Both the position numbers and the translations under genes were made by a program. Of a stretch of DNA of 64,000 nt, positions 8,915 through 16,741 are shown in pieces. The DNA lies in contig JBBRXX010000017.1 in the NCBI GenBank assembly GCA_038238245.1, forward strand, positions 1 to 64,000, in the 5' to 3' direction. Position 1 is the stretch's first letter; each line of letters starts with the position of its first letter. Source of the stretch: DASQHW01 sp038238245. GTDB lineage: Bacteria > Actinomycetota > Acidimicrobiia > IMCC26256 > PALSA-610. Below the pieces are notes generated by a model. It worked only from the letters and a program-made list of their open reading frames with translations. It was not told the DNA's origin and searched no databases.

Positions 8915-10041
8915 GCACCACGTTGACCCACGACCCCACATCTGTGGCGCCGGCCGGCTCGGACGTTGCTCCCTGGTACAAGCGCGAGTACTTCATCGGC
9001 CGCTCGGTCAAGCGCGAAGAGGTCATGAACTTCTCGCGGCAGACGGCGTCGTTCCTTCGTGCCGGGGTGCCGATCCTCGATTCGCTCGCCGTCGTCGCCG
9101 AGGAGAGCGCCTCGAAGAGGATGCAGGAAGTGCTCGTCGACATGCAGCGACGGCTGCGCGCCGGCTCGAGCTTCGGCGACGCCATCGCGGTGCACACGAA
9201 GGTGTTCCCGGGCTATTACATCGCCGTGGTGCGTGCCGCCGAGCTCACCGGTCAGCTCGACGACGCGCTCGACCAGCTCTCGGGCTACCTGGAACGCGAG
9301 CTCGCGGCCGGACGGCAGCTCAAGAGCTCCCTCACCTATCCGGTGATCGTGCTCGGGCTCGCGCTCGTCGCGGTCGTCATCATGTCGTTCTTCGTGTTGC
9401 CGCAGTTCAAGGACTTCTACAAAGGTCTCGGTGCGAAGCTGCCGCTGCCGACGCGGATGCTGCTCGGGTTCACCGACTTCGTGCAGCACTGGTGGTACGC
9501 GATCGTGGCCGGCGCGGCCGGTCTCATGGGCCTCCTGTTCGCGCTTCTCGGCGGCCGCCAGGGCAAGGACCGCAGGGATGCGTTCCTGCTTCGTCTGCCC
9601 GCGATCGGCAGCGTCCTTCACCTCGTGGCCATCGAGCGTTTCTGCCGAGTGCTGTCGGCGCTCGTGCACGCCGGTGTGCCGCTGCCCGATGCCGTGCAGG
9701 TGTCGGCCGACAGCACGAACAACCGCGTGTTCCAGCGCAAGCTCTCGACCGTGCGCGAAGCAATGATGCGCGGCGAGGGCCTCGCCCGGCCGATCACCGC
9801 GTCCGGGATCTTCCCGGCCGCGGCCCGTCAGATGATTCGCGTCGGCGAGAGCTCGGGCTCGCTCGACCAGCAGCTGCAAAGTGCCGCGGCGTTCTACGAA
9901 CGTGAGCTGGCGTACCGGCTGAAGCGGCTCACCGACATGTTCGAGCCCACGGTGATTCTCTTCGTCGGCGGTGTGGTCGCGTTCGTTGCGATCGCGCAGG
10001 TCTCGGCGATGTACAGCGTCTACCACCAGATCAAGATCTGA
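8911..10041 (+). CDS. pilC: Type IV pilus inner-membrane platform protein PilC
   Basis: PilC/GspF is the membrane platform that couples PilB and PilT to the growing pilus. The 376 residues contain two repeated GspF halves, beginning MNFSRQTASFLRAGVPILDS and ERFCRVLSALVHAGVPLPDA. Three membrane helices are visible (VIVLGLALVAVVIMSFFVLP, AIVAGAAGLMGLLFALLGG and LFVGGVVAFVAIAQVS). The ATG at 8911 overlaps the pilB stop as ATGA, so synthesis is coupled. The length is slightly short of the usual 400. Confidence 0.95.
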   Translation: MSTTLTHDPTSVAPAGSDVAPWYKREYFIGRSVKREEVMNFSRQTASFLRAGVPILDSLAVVAEESASKRMQEVLVDMQRRLRAGSSFGDAIAVHTKVFPGYYIAVVRAAELTGQLDDALDQLSGYLERELAAGRQLKSSLTYPVIVLGLALVAVVIMSFFVLPQFKDFYKGLGAKLPLPTRMLLGFTDFVQHWWYAIVAGAAGLMGLLFALLGGRQGKDRRDAFLLRLPAIGSVLHLVAIERFCRVLSALVHAGVPLPDAVQVSADSTNNRVFQRKLSTVREAMMRGEGLARPITASGIFPAAARQMIRVGESSGSLDQQLQSAAAFYERELAYRLKRLTDMFEPTVILFVGGVVAFVAIAQVSAMYSVYHQIKI

Positions 10042-10050
10042 GGAGCGGGA

Positions 10051-10419
10051 ATGAGTGAAGAAGCAACAACGCGGGACCAGCGAGGTTTCACCCTGATCGA
10101 GCTGGTCATCGCAATCGCGGTCATCGGCATCCTGTCGGCGGTCGCGATCGTCGGCCTCGGCGGCGTGCTCGACAAGGGTCGCACTGCGTCGTGCCAGTCG
10201 ACGTACGATTCGGCGAAGGCGGCCGCCGCGGTGCACCTGGCGAACACGGACCCGCCGGTGTACCCGACCGGATTCGCGCAAATGGTCACCGCGAAGGAGC
10301 TCGATATTCCGAGCACCGCATCTGCGACGGCCGGCGATATCACGGGCAAGGGCTGGAAACTGCATTGGGACTCCGGCGGAGGGACGACGCCGCCGACGTT
10401 CAGCTGCAGTAACGGTTAG
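10051..10419 (+). CDS. Type IV major prepilin-like protein
   Basis: This 122-residue protein has a short leader ending in RG and then FTLIELVIAIAVIGILSAVAI. That is the classic prepilin peptidase site with Gly at -1, Phe at +1 and Glu at +5. The globular part contains a Cys near residue 48 and one near the C-terminus (FSCSNG), possibly forming the pilin D-loop disulphide. The gene follows pilC by nine bases with a GGAG site. By position and canonical signal it is the best candidate for a major pilin in this operon, although the truncated pilin at the window start is another. Confidence 0.9.
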   Translation: MSEEATTRDQRGFTLIELVIAIAVIGILSAVAIVGLGGVLDKGRTASCQSTYDSAKAAAAVHLANTDPPVYPTGFAQMVTAKELDIPSTASATAGDITGKGWKLHWDSGGGTTPPTFSCSNG

Positions 10420-10434
10420 CGATCTCGGGAACCA

Positions 10435-10836
10435 ATGCAACGACGTGGGGCTGACGAAGCGGGCGACTCGCTCATCGAGATCGTCTTCGCGCTGGTGATC
10501 ATCGGGGTGGTCATCGGTGCCTTCGTCGCGTCCTTCTCGACCGGTGCGACCGGTGCGACCTCCCATCGCAACAACGTCACCGGCGATGTCGTCCTGCGGA
10601 ACTACGCGGAAGCGGCGAAGACCGCGGCCCGTAGCTGTACGGCCGGCAGGACCTTCACGATCGCCTATCCGACGAGCGGTTTGCCGCTGCCGTCGCGTTA
10701 CACCGTCTCGTCCACTCCATCGCTCGTGACGTGCCCGGACCCGGCCGGCGCAGCGCCGGTCACGCCGGTGACGCTGACCGTGACGCTGCCGAGCAACCTG
10801 CGGCGGTCGCTCGTCGTCGAGGTGAGAACACCGTGA
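10435..10836 (+). CDS. Minor prepilin (type IV pilin-like)
   Basis: The 133 residues begin with a short charged leader, then AG followed by DSLIEIVFALVIIGVVIGAF. This keeps Gly at -1 and Glu at +5 of the prepilin peptidase site but has Asp in place of Phe at +1. A globular domain with two Cys residues follows. The gene sits 15 bases after the previous prepilin and its TGA overlaps the start of the next gene. Minor pilins of this kind prime assembly or cap the pilus; the exact role is inferred. Confidence 0.82.
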   Translation: MQRRGADEAGDSLIEIVFALVIIGVVIGAFVASFSTGATGATSHRNNVTGDVVLRNYAEAAKTAARSCTAGRTFTIAYPTSGLPLPSRYTVSSTPSLVTCPDPAGAAPVTPVTLTVTLPSNLRRSLVVEVRTP

Positions 10837-11327
10837 TGACGTGGCGCCGGGCATCTCGGGGCGAGCGGGGCGCGTCGTTGATCCTCGCGATCGTGTTCAT
10901 GGTCGTCGTCGGTGGCGTCAGCCTCATCACGTTGTCGTACATCACGAACGGCACGAACCAACGCCGGCTGCTCGAACAAGCGCGGAACCGTGAGTACGCG
11001 GCCGATGGCACGATCGAGCAGGCGATCGCTCGCGTGCGCGCGCTTCCCGCGCCGGGAGCAGGGGTCAAGTCGTGCGGCGGCCCGGACACGCAGACCCTCA
11101 ACGGATTCAACATACGCGTCGACTGCCAGAACGCATCGACGTTCACGACGCGCGGCCTGCTCCAGCGCAACGTCATCTTCACCGCGTGCGAAGCACGAAG
11201 CGCGGGCGCACACTGCAGCGACGGCAGCACGGTCGTGCGTGCGCAGGTGAACTTCAAGACCACACCGGGTCCTGGTCAGTCCACGGTGACACGTACCTAT
11301 GTGCAATCGTGGAGCGTGAACCGATGA
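10836..11327 (+). CDS. PilX-like minor pilin component
   Basis: This 163-residue protein starts MTWRRASRGERG followed by ASLILAIVFMVVVGGVSLIT. It resembles the N-terminal helix of PilX-type proteins, which lack Glu at +5. Four Cys residues in the exported part suggest disulphides. The ATG at 10836 shares one base with the upstream stop; a GTG at 10833 is an alternative. The stop forms ATGA with the next gene. The position between a minor pilin and the giant Ig-repeat pilin suggests a shared pilus-tip complex. Confidence 0.75.
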   Translation: MTWRRASRGERGASLILAIVFMVVVGGVSLITLSYITNGTNQRRLLEQARNREYAADGTIEQAIARVRALPAPGAGVKSCGGPDTQTLNGFNIRVDCQNASTFTTRGLLQRNVIFTACEARSAGAHCSDGSTVVRAQVNFKTTPGPGQSTVTRTYVQSWSVNR

Positions 11328-14300
11328 CGCGTCTGCGCGGATGGTTCTCGCTCCGGGCGCGCCGGTCGGAACAGGGCGTGACGTTCGTCGAGTTGATCAT
11401 CAGCATCGTGCTCCTCTCGATGGTCACCGGCGGTATCGCGTCGGCATTCGTCACGTCGCTCAACGGCTCCGGGCCCTCGCAAGCGCGGGTCCGTGAAGCG
11501 AACGATGCACAGGTGGTTGCCGCCTTCCTGGTCCGCGACGCGCAGGCCGCCGGCGGCATCGACCCCAACACCGGCGTGACCGACCCGACGCTCGGCGTCT
11601 CGAGGAGCAGCAATTTCGGTTGCGGAGACCCGTCGCCGGTGCTCGCCTTCAAATGGAAGGACCGGGTCTCATCGCTCGTCCAACGCACCCACGTCGCGAA
11701 CTACTACCTGGTCGTTCCGCAACGTCTCGTCCGGACCACGTGCGTCGACGGCACCGTGTCGACATTGGACCTGGCGACCAACGTCCAGGAAGTCAGGGCT
11801 GCGTGCACTCCCGGCTGTTCGGGTGTGCCGAAGACGGTCTCGCTGACGGTGCGGTCGGCATACACCACTGCGAACTCGACGACTCCGTACGACTACACGC
11901 TGACTGCGAGCGTCCGGCCGGAGGGCCAGACCGCGCCCCCCACCGACGACGATTCGAGGGTCTTTCCTCTCGTGGCGCTCGGCCCGGGTGGACATTGTTC
12001 GGGCGAAGAGGCGCTCGCCGTGGACGCTGGTGCCGCGGTGCGCACCTTCGGCAACGTCGTCGTAAACACCGCCGACGCGACAGACGGGACCTGCCGTGCG
12101 ATGCGCCAGGACTCGCCGCGGGGTCCGCAGGGGTACCAGCCGGCCGAGACCTGGATCCTGCAAGGCGGCACATGCTGGTCCAACGCGATTCCCGGTCAGT
12201 GCCCCCGACCCGGCGCGGGCCTCACGACGTTCGACACGGCCTTCCCGGACCCCTACGCCGGCAGCCCGTCGTATGGCGTATGCAGCTCGGGCACCGGAAA
12301 CCCACCCCGAGGGCCCGGTGGGATCTTTCGTCACGGCAACTACCACAACCACATCACGATCACGAGCAACGCCACGTTCGAGGACGGCATCTTCGTGTTC
12401 TGTGGAGGCGTGACCGTTTCACCCTCGGGCAACGTCGGTGGGATCGGCGCCCAGCCCGACGTCAGGTGGTACTCGCCCACAAACGCGGTCTTGCTCCGTG
12501 GGACCGTGAGCGTCAAGTCGATCGTCGCCCGCACCATGTCTTTCTCAAGCACTGCGAACGTCAATATCGGCACACCTCCGCCCGCCCCGCTCGTGATCAC
12601 GGAGCCGGCCGGAAACACGCTGCCGAACTGGACCGTGAACGTGCCGTATCCCGCCGGTGTCACCTTCGTGGCGACCGGCGGTTTCGGGCCGCATGCCTGG
12701 AGAGCGACGAGGTTGCCGCGCGGCCTGGCGATCGACCCGGCGACGGGCACGATCTCGGGGACGCCCACCGAGATCGGCGGCTTCGACGTCAGGGTGACGG
12801 CGTACGACTCACTGGGAGACCAGTACGGCAATACGTACGGGCTGACGATCAATAAAAACCCGAACATCACGTTGCCGTCGCTGCCCAACTGGACGAGAGA
12901 CCGTGACTATCGGGACACGGTGATGACCGCCGATGGCGGCACCACGCCGTACACCTGGTCGGCAACCGGGCTCCCGTCGGGCCTCTCGATCTCCGCCGCG
13001 ACCGGGGTGATCACCGGTACGCCGAGGGTCACCGGCGTGTCGAACGTGACCGTCAAGATGGTGGACAAGGCCGGCGTGTCGACCAGCAAGACGTACAACA
13101 ACGTCACGATCAACGACCCGCCGGAGATCAGGGGCCCGGCCGGGCTGCCGCGGTGGACCTCCGGCGTGCCCTACCCGCCCCAGACCATGAGCGCGGCGAA
13201 CGGGACGCTGCCGTACAAGTGGATCGCGAGCGGTCTCCCCACCGGGTTGTCGATCGACGAAGCCTCGGGCGTGATCTCGGGCATCCCGCGCGCGGACGGC
13301 GACTTCACCGTGAAGGTGACGCTCACTGACGACGCGGGCGCGTCCGTGACGGCGCAGTACACGCTGACGATCGACCCGCTGCCGACCATCCTCACGACCG
13401 ACCTCCCGAACTGGGTGCAGAACGCGCCACGGCCGTACGACTTCACGTTGTCCGCCGGCGGCCGTCCGCGCGCTTGGACGTGGAGCGCAACCGGTCTTCC
13501 GCCCGGCCTCTCCCTCGACGCGCCCAGCGGACGGATCACGGGAGTGCCGACGACAGCTGGACCGTGGACGTCGCTGATCACACTGCGGGACGGGACGGGC
13601 GCGAGCGACAGCAAGGCGTACTCGTTGACGATCAACTCGCCGCCGTCGATCCCGGCGCCGGCGGATCTCCAGGACTGGACCGTCAACCGCGACTATCCGG
13701 GCACGCAGATCGTCGTGAACGACGGGCTCTCGCCGTTCACGTGGCAGGCGACCGGCCTGCCCGCGGGGCTTTCGATCAACAGCCGGGGCGTCATCACGGG
13801 CACACCGACCGCGTCCGGCACGTTCAGCGTGACCGTGACCGTCACCGACGCGACCGGCTGGACGGCAAGCCGCGTGTACTCGCTGGTGATCAACCCGACG
13901 CCGGTGATCACCACCGCGTCGCTGCCGGACGCGGAGCAAGGCGTGGCGTACGCAGCCGCCGTGAACGTCGCCAACGGCACGCCGCCGTTCACATGGTTCG
14001 GCAGCGGGCTCCCCGCGGGGATCGTCATCGATTCGGCGACGGGCCGACTTTCGGGCACGCCGTCGGTGTCGGGCACCTTCCAGGTGACGATCACTCCGGT
14101 GGACGCCGCGGGCGCCTCGGCCGCGAGGATCCTGACGCTGAACATCGCGCCGCCACCCTCGGTCGGCACCGATCCGTTGCCCGACTGGACGGTCAATCGC
14201 GCGTATCCGAACACCACGCTGAACGCGGAGGGCGGCACCCCGCCGTTCGCCTGGAGGGCGTCGGGCCTGCCGCCGGGATTGGCGATGGACCGGGCGACCG

Positions 14301-15205
14301 GCACCGTGATGGGCACGCCGAACTTGATCGGGACGTACGCGGTGACGGTGACGGTCACCGACGCGAACGGCGCGGTCGCGACGCAGAACCTCACGGTGAC
14401 GATCAACGCTCCGCCGGTGATCACGACGCTGGCGCTGCCCGTCGGCCAGGTGGGTGATCCGTACAGCGCAACGGTGAACGAGGCGGCCGGCACGTCGCCG
14501 ATGAGCTGGTCGGCGACCGATCTGCCGGATGGCTTGTCGATCGTGTCGGGCACGGGCGAGATCCAGGGCACACCGACCGCCACCGGCACGTCGGCGATCA
14601 CCGTGACCGCGACCGACGCCGCGGGGGCGAGCGCCACGATGCCTCTCGCGCTCGTCATCACCCCTGGCGCGCTCGTGAGCTCGACGAGCCCGAGCTCGCT
14701 CGGACAGGGTGCCAACCGCGTCGTCGCAGTGAACGGCAGCGGCTTCGTCAACGGCGCGTCGCTGTCGGTCGTGTTCTCGGGCGGCGGCGTCGCGGTGAAC
14801 TCGACGGCGTTCGTCAGCAGCACTCGGGTGAATGTCGACGTCAGCGTCGGCGCGGGCGCGGCGCCGGGCTCGCGCGACGTCGTCCTGACGAATGGCGACG
14901 GCAGCACCGCGACCGGATCGAACGTGTTCGCCGTGAACGCGGCGCCGACGGTGAGCACCGTCACGTCCGCGCCCCGGAACACACCTGGTGCGTCGGTGGT
15001 GATCAGCGGGGCTGACTTCGCTGCGCCGGGCGCGACCGTGACATTCGCGGGCGCGGGCGCACCCACCGTCACGAACGCGGTGGCGACCGACCCCGCGACA
15101 ATCACCGTCACGATGAACACGAACGGGGCCGGCACCTACGACGTCGTCGTCACGAACCCCGACGGTGGACGAGGCACCCTCCCGGGAGGGCTGACCGTTA
15201 CGTAG
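11324..15205 (+). CDS. Giant prepilin with Ig-like repeat tail, candidate pilus-tip adhesin
   Basis: The start is fixed by an ATGA overlap, giving 1293 residues. The N-terminus, RSEQG then VTFVELIISIVLLSMVTGG, is a canonical prepilin signal with Glu at +5. Residues up to about 420 form a Cys-containing domain. Residues about 424-1113 contain eight units of about 86 residues. Each has a GLPxGLSID-type turn, then TGxIxGTP and VTVTVTD, matching the putative-Ig (He_PIG) family. Two IPT/TIG-like domains end the protein and there is no C-terminal anchor. Such tails usually serve binding at the cell surface. Mounted on a pilin stem, it would sit at the pilus tip or along the fibre; this is inferred. 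Confidence 0.9.
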   Translation: MTRLRGWFSLRARRSEQGVTFVELIISIVLLSMVTGGIASAFVTSLNGSGPSQARVREANDAQVVAAFLVRDAQAAGGIDPNTGVTDPTLGVSRSSNFGCGDPSPVLAFKWKDRVSSLVQRTHVANYYLVVPQRLVRTTCVDGTVSTLDLATNVQEVRAACTPGCSGVPKTVSLTVRSAYTTANSTTPYDYTLTASVRPEGQTAPPTDDDSRVFPLVALGPGGHCSGEEALAVDAGAAVRTFGNVVVNTADATDGTCRAMRQDSPRGPQGYQPAETWILQGGTCWSNAIPGQCPRPGAGLTTFDTAFPDPYAGSPSYGVCSSGTGNPPRGPGGIFRHGNYHNHITITSNATFEDGIFVFCGGVTVSPSGNVGGIGAQPDVRWYSPTNAVLLRGTVSVKSIVARTMSFSSTANVNIGTPPPAPLVITEPAGNTLPNWTVNVPYPAGVTFVATGGFGPHAWRATRLPRGLAIDPATGTISGTPTEIGGFDVRVTAYDSLGDQYGNTYGLTINKNPNITLPSLPNWTRDRDYRDTVMTADGGTTPYTWSATGLPSGLSISAATGVITGTPRVTGVSNVTVKMVDKAGVSTSKTYNNVTINDPPEIRGPAGLPRWTSGVPYPPQTMSAANGTLPYKWIASGLPTGLSIDEASGVISGIPRADGDFTVKVTLTDDAGASVTAQYTLTIDPLPTILTTDLPNWVQNAPRPYDFTLSAGGRPRAWTWSATGLPPGLSLDAPSGRITGVPTTAGPWTSLITLRDGTGASDSKAYSLTINSPPSIPAPADLQDWTVNRDYPGTQIVVNDGLSPFTWQATGLPAGLSINSRGVITGTPTASGTFSVTVTVTDATGWTASRVYSLVINPTPVITTASLPDAEQGVAYAAAVNVANGTPPFTWFGSGLPAGIVIDSATGRLSGTPSVSGTFQVTITPVDAAGASAARILTLNIAPPPSVGTDPLPDWTVNRAYPNTTLNAEGGTPPFAWRASGLPPGLAMDRATGTVMGTPNLIGTYAVTVTVTDANGAVATQNLTVTINAPPVITTLALPVGQVGDPYSATVNEAAGTSPMSWSATDLPDGLSIVSGTGEIQGTPTATGTSAITVTATDAAGASATMPLALVITPGALVSSTSPSSLGQGANRVVAVNGSGFVNGASLSVVFSGGGVAVNSTAFVSSTRVNVDVSVGAGAAPGSRDVVLTNGDGSTATGSNVFAVNAAPTVSTVTSAPRNTPGASVVISGADFAAPGATVTFAGAGAPTVTNAVATDPATITVTMNTNGAGTYDVVVTNPDGGRGTLPGGLTVT
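12592..14665 (+). repeat. Eight tandem Ig-like (He_PIG) coding repeats
   Basis: Units of about 258 bases recur in frame, each encoding LPxW-x(3)-YP, a P(F/Y)-x-W strand, GLPxGLSI and GTPxxxG. The unit sequences have diverged, so this is old duplication rather than recent slippage. The boundaries are approximate. Confidence 0.85.
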
Positions 15206-16277
15206 CGGCGAGCGGTGACGACCGCCCGCCGCCCTCCACCTCATGGGGAACGAACGCGGCCGAGGTCGCCGTCTCCTGGGTGATCACCCCGGCCGCGACG
15301 AGCTGGTTCAGCGACATCTCGAGGGTCTGGTGTCCCGCGCCGAGCGCCATCTGCATCGCGTTGCGAAGGTGGCGGGTCTTGCCTTCGCGGACGAGGTTGC
15401 TCACCGCGGGCGTCGCGAGCAGCACCTCGTAGGCCGCCACGAGGCCGCCGCCGATGCGCGGCACGAGCCGCTGCGCGACGATCGCCGCCAGCGTGCTCGC
15501 GAGCTGCAACCGGATCTGCGGCTGGCGCTCGCCCGGAAAGACGTCGACGATCCGGTCGAGCGCTTGCGGCGCGTCGTTGGTGTGCAGCGACGAGAGCACC
15601 AGGTGACCGGTCTCGGCCAGCGTCAGCGTGATCGCGATGCTCTCGACGTCGCGCATCTCGCCGACGAGCACGACGTCGGGGTCTTCGCGCAACGCGGCAC
15701 GAAGCGCCCGTTCGAACGACTGCGTGTCGACGCCGACTTCGCGCTGGTGCACGACGGACAGCCGGTTCGTATGGAGGAACTCGATCGGATCCTCGATGGT
15801 GATGATGTGACACGGCCGCGTCTGGTTCACCGCCTCGATGAGCGCAGCCATGCTCGTCGTCTTCCCCGACCCGGTCGGGCCCGTGAACAGGATGAGACCC
15901 TGCTTCGCGCTCGCGAGCTCACGAATCGCAACCGGGAGACCGAGCTCGTCGAACGTCGGGATGACGCTGTGCAGCAGCCGCAGCGCGATCGCCGGACGGC
16001 CGCGTTCGAAGAACGCGTTGACGCGGAACCGGGATTCTGCGAAGGAGAATGCGAAGTCGAGATCGCGATCGGCGTGGAGCTGCGCCCACTGCTCATTGTC
16101 GAGGACGTACCGCAGCGACTCGTCCATCATGGTCTCGTCGAAGACCGGGAGGTCGGTGGCCGGATGCATGGCCCCGTCGACGCGCAACAGCGGAGGCGAG
16201 CCGATCGTCAGGATCAAGTCGGTGCCGTTCCTCTCGATGACCGCTCGGAGGGCGGCCTCGAACGAATTCGTCACCAC
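15198..16277 (-). CDS. pilT: PilT-family ATPase (copy 2)
   Basis: This 359-residue protein is a second PilT-type retraction ATPase. It carries GPTGSGKTTS, TIEDPIEFLHTNRLSVVHQ, DPDVVLVGEMRD, GHLVLSSLHTNDAPQALDRI and the PilT signature in the form AVSNLVREG. The GTG start at 16277 lies seven bases after a TAATGT hexamer, so a leaderless transcript is likely. It lies opposite to the pilus operon and overlaps the end of the giant pilin gene by eight bases. It may act as a PilU-like accessory motor; that is inference. Confidence 0.93.
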   Translation of the reverse strand: MVTNSFEAALRAVIERNGTDLILTIGSPPLLRVDGAMHPATDLPVFDETMMDESLRYVLDNEQWAQLHADRDLDFAFSFAESRFRVNAFFERGRPAIALRLLHSVIPTFDELGLPVAIRELASAKQGLILFTGPTGSGKTTSMAALIEAVNQTRPCHIITIEDPIEFLHTNRLSVVHQREVGVDTQSFERALRAALREDPDVVLVGEMRDVESIAITLTLAETGHLVLSSLHTNDAPQALDRIVDVFPGERQPQIRLQLASTLAAIVAQRLVPRIGGGLVAAYEVLLATPAVSNLVREGKTRHLRNAMQMALGAGHQTLEMSLNQLVAAGVITQETATSAAFVPHEVEGGGRSSPLAAT

Positions 16278-16284
16278 GCGGACA

Positions 16285-16290
16285 ACATTA
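16285..16290 (-). promoter_or_regulatory. -10 hexamer TAATGT for leaderless pilT copy 2
   Basis: TAATGT on the minus strand ends seven bases before the GTG at 16277, so transcription would begin at the start codon. Confidence 0.5.
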
Positions 16291-16326
16291 ATCGGCTCAG
16301 TGTGATCCCGGCCCCGCCGATGGAAG

Positions 16327-16740
16327 ATGGTGCGATTCCTTCGACCGGTGTTGACCGCGGGCTTCGTGGTCGGCGTCGATCAGCTCGCGAAGACGGCGGC
16401 CGCGCACGCCACGACGTCCGCGCACAACCCCGATCTCGCGTTCGGCATCGCCCACGGGCCGCCGCCGGTCCTGGTCGTGCTCTCGATCCTCGTGCTGGGT
16501 GCGTTCCTCGCGGTCGTCGGCCGCTTGGCGGTGCAGGCCGGTATCTCGCCGCTGCTCCCGGCGCTGATCGCGGGCGGCATGCTCGGCAACGTGCTCGATC
16601 GGGCCCGGTTCGGCGCGGTACGCGACTTCATCCCCACGCCGTTCGCGATCATCAACCTCGCCGACATCGCGGTCATGCTCGGAGTCGTGGCGCTCGGCCT
16701 CGGACTCGCGTTGCGAATGCGGCACCTGCCGGTGGAGTGA
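16327..16740 (+). CDS. lspA: Signal peptidase II-like membrane aspartic protease (LspA family, copy 2)
   Basis: The 137 residues carry the same ordered landmarks as the copy at 6457: VDQLAKTAAA, NPDLAFGIAHG, GNVLDRARFGAVRDFIPTPF and INLADIAV. Both presumed catalytic Asp residues are kept. Four hydrophobic helices are visible. The ATG at 16327 has a GGAAG site. The gene diverges from pilT copy 2 across 49 bases. It is shorter than typical housekeeping LspA, with a short periplasmic loop. Its location at the other edge of the pilus island suggests a pilus-linked function, which remains untested. Confidence 0.82.
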   Translation: MVRFLRPVLTAGFVVGVDQLAKTAAAHATTSAHNPDLAFGIAHGPPPVLVVLSILVLGAFLAVVGRLAVQAGISPLLPALIAGGMLGNVLDRARFGAVRDFIPTPFAIINLADIAVMLGVVALGLGLALRMRHLPVE

Positions 16741-16741
16741 G

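Noticed and set aside
8719..10854. 711-codon minus-strand frame opposite pilC and the pilins
   Set aside because: The plus strand has PilC and prepilin motifs with coupled starts; the antisense product is low-complexity Arg/Glu-rich.
12809..15244. Long open frame of over 800 codons on the minus strand opposite the Ig-repeat gene
   Set aside because: It is Arg/His-rich mirror translation of a repetitive GC-rich gene, has no recognisable motifs, and the plus strand frame has clear domains.
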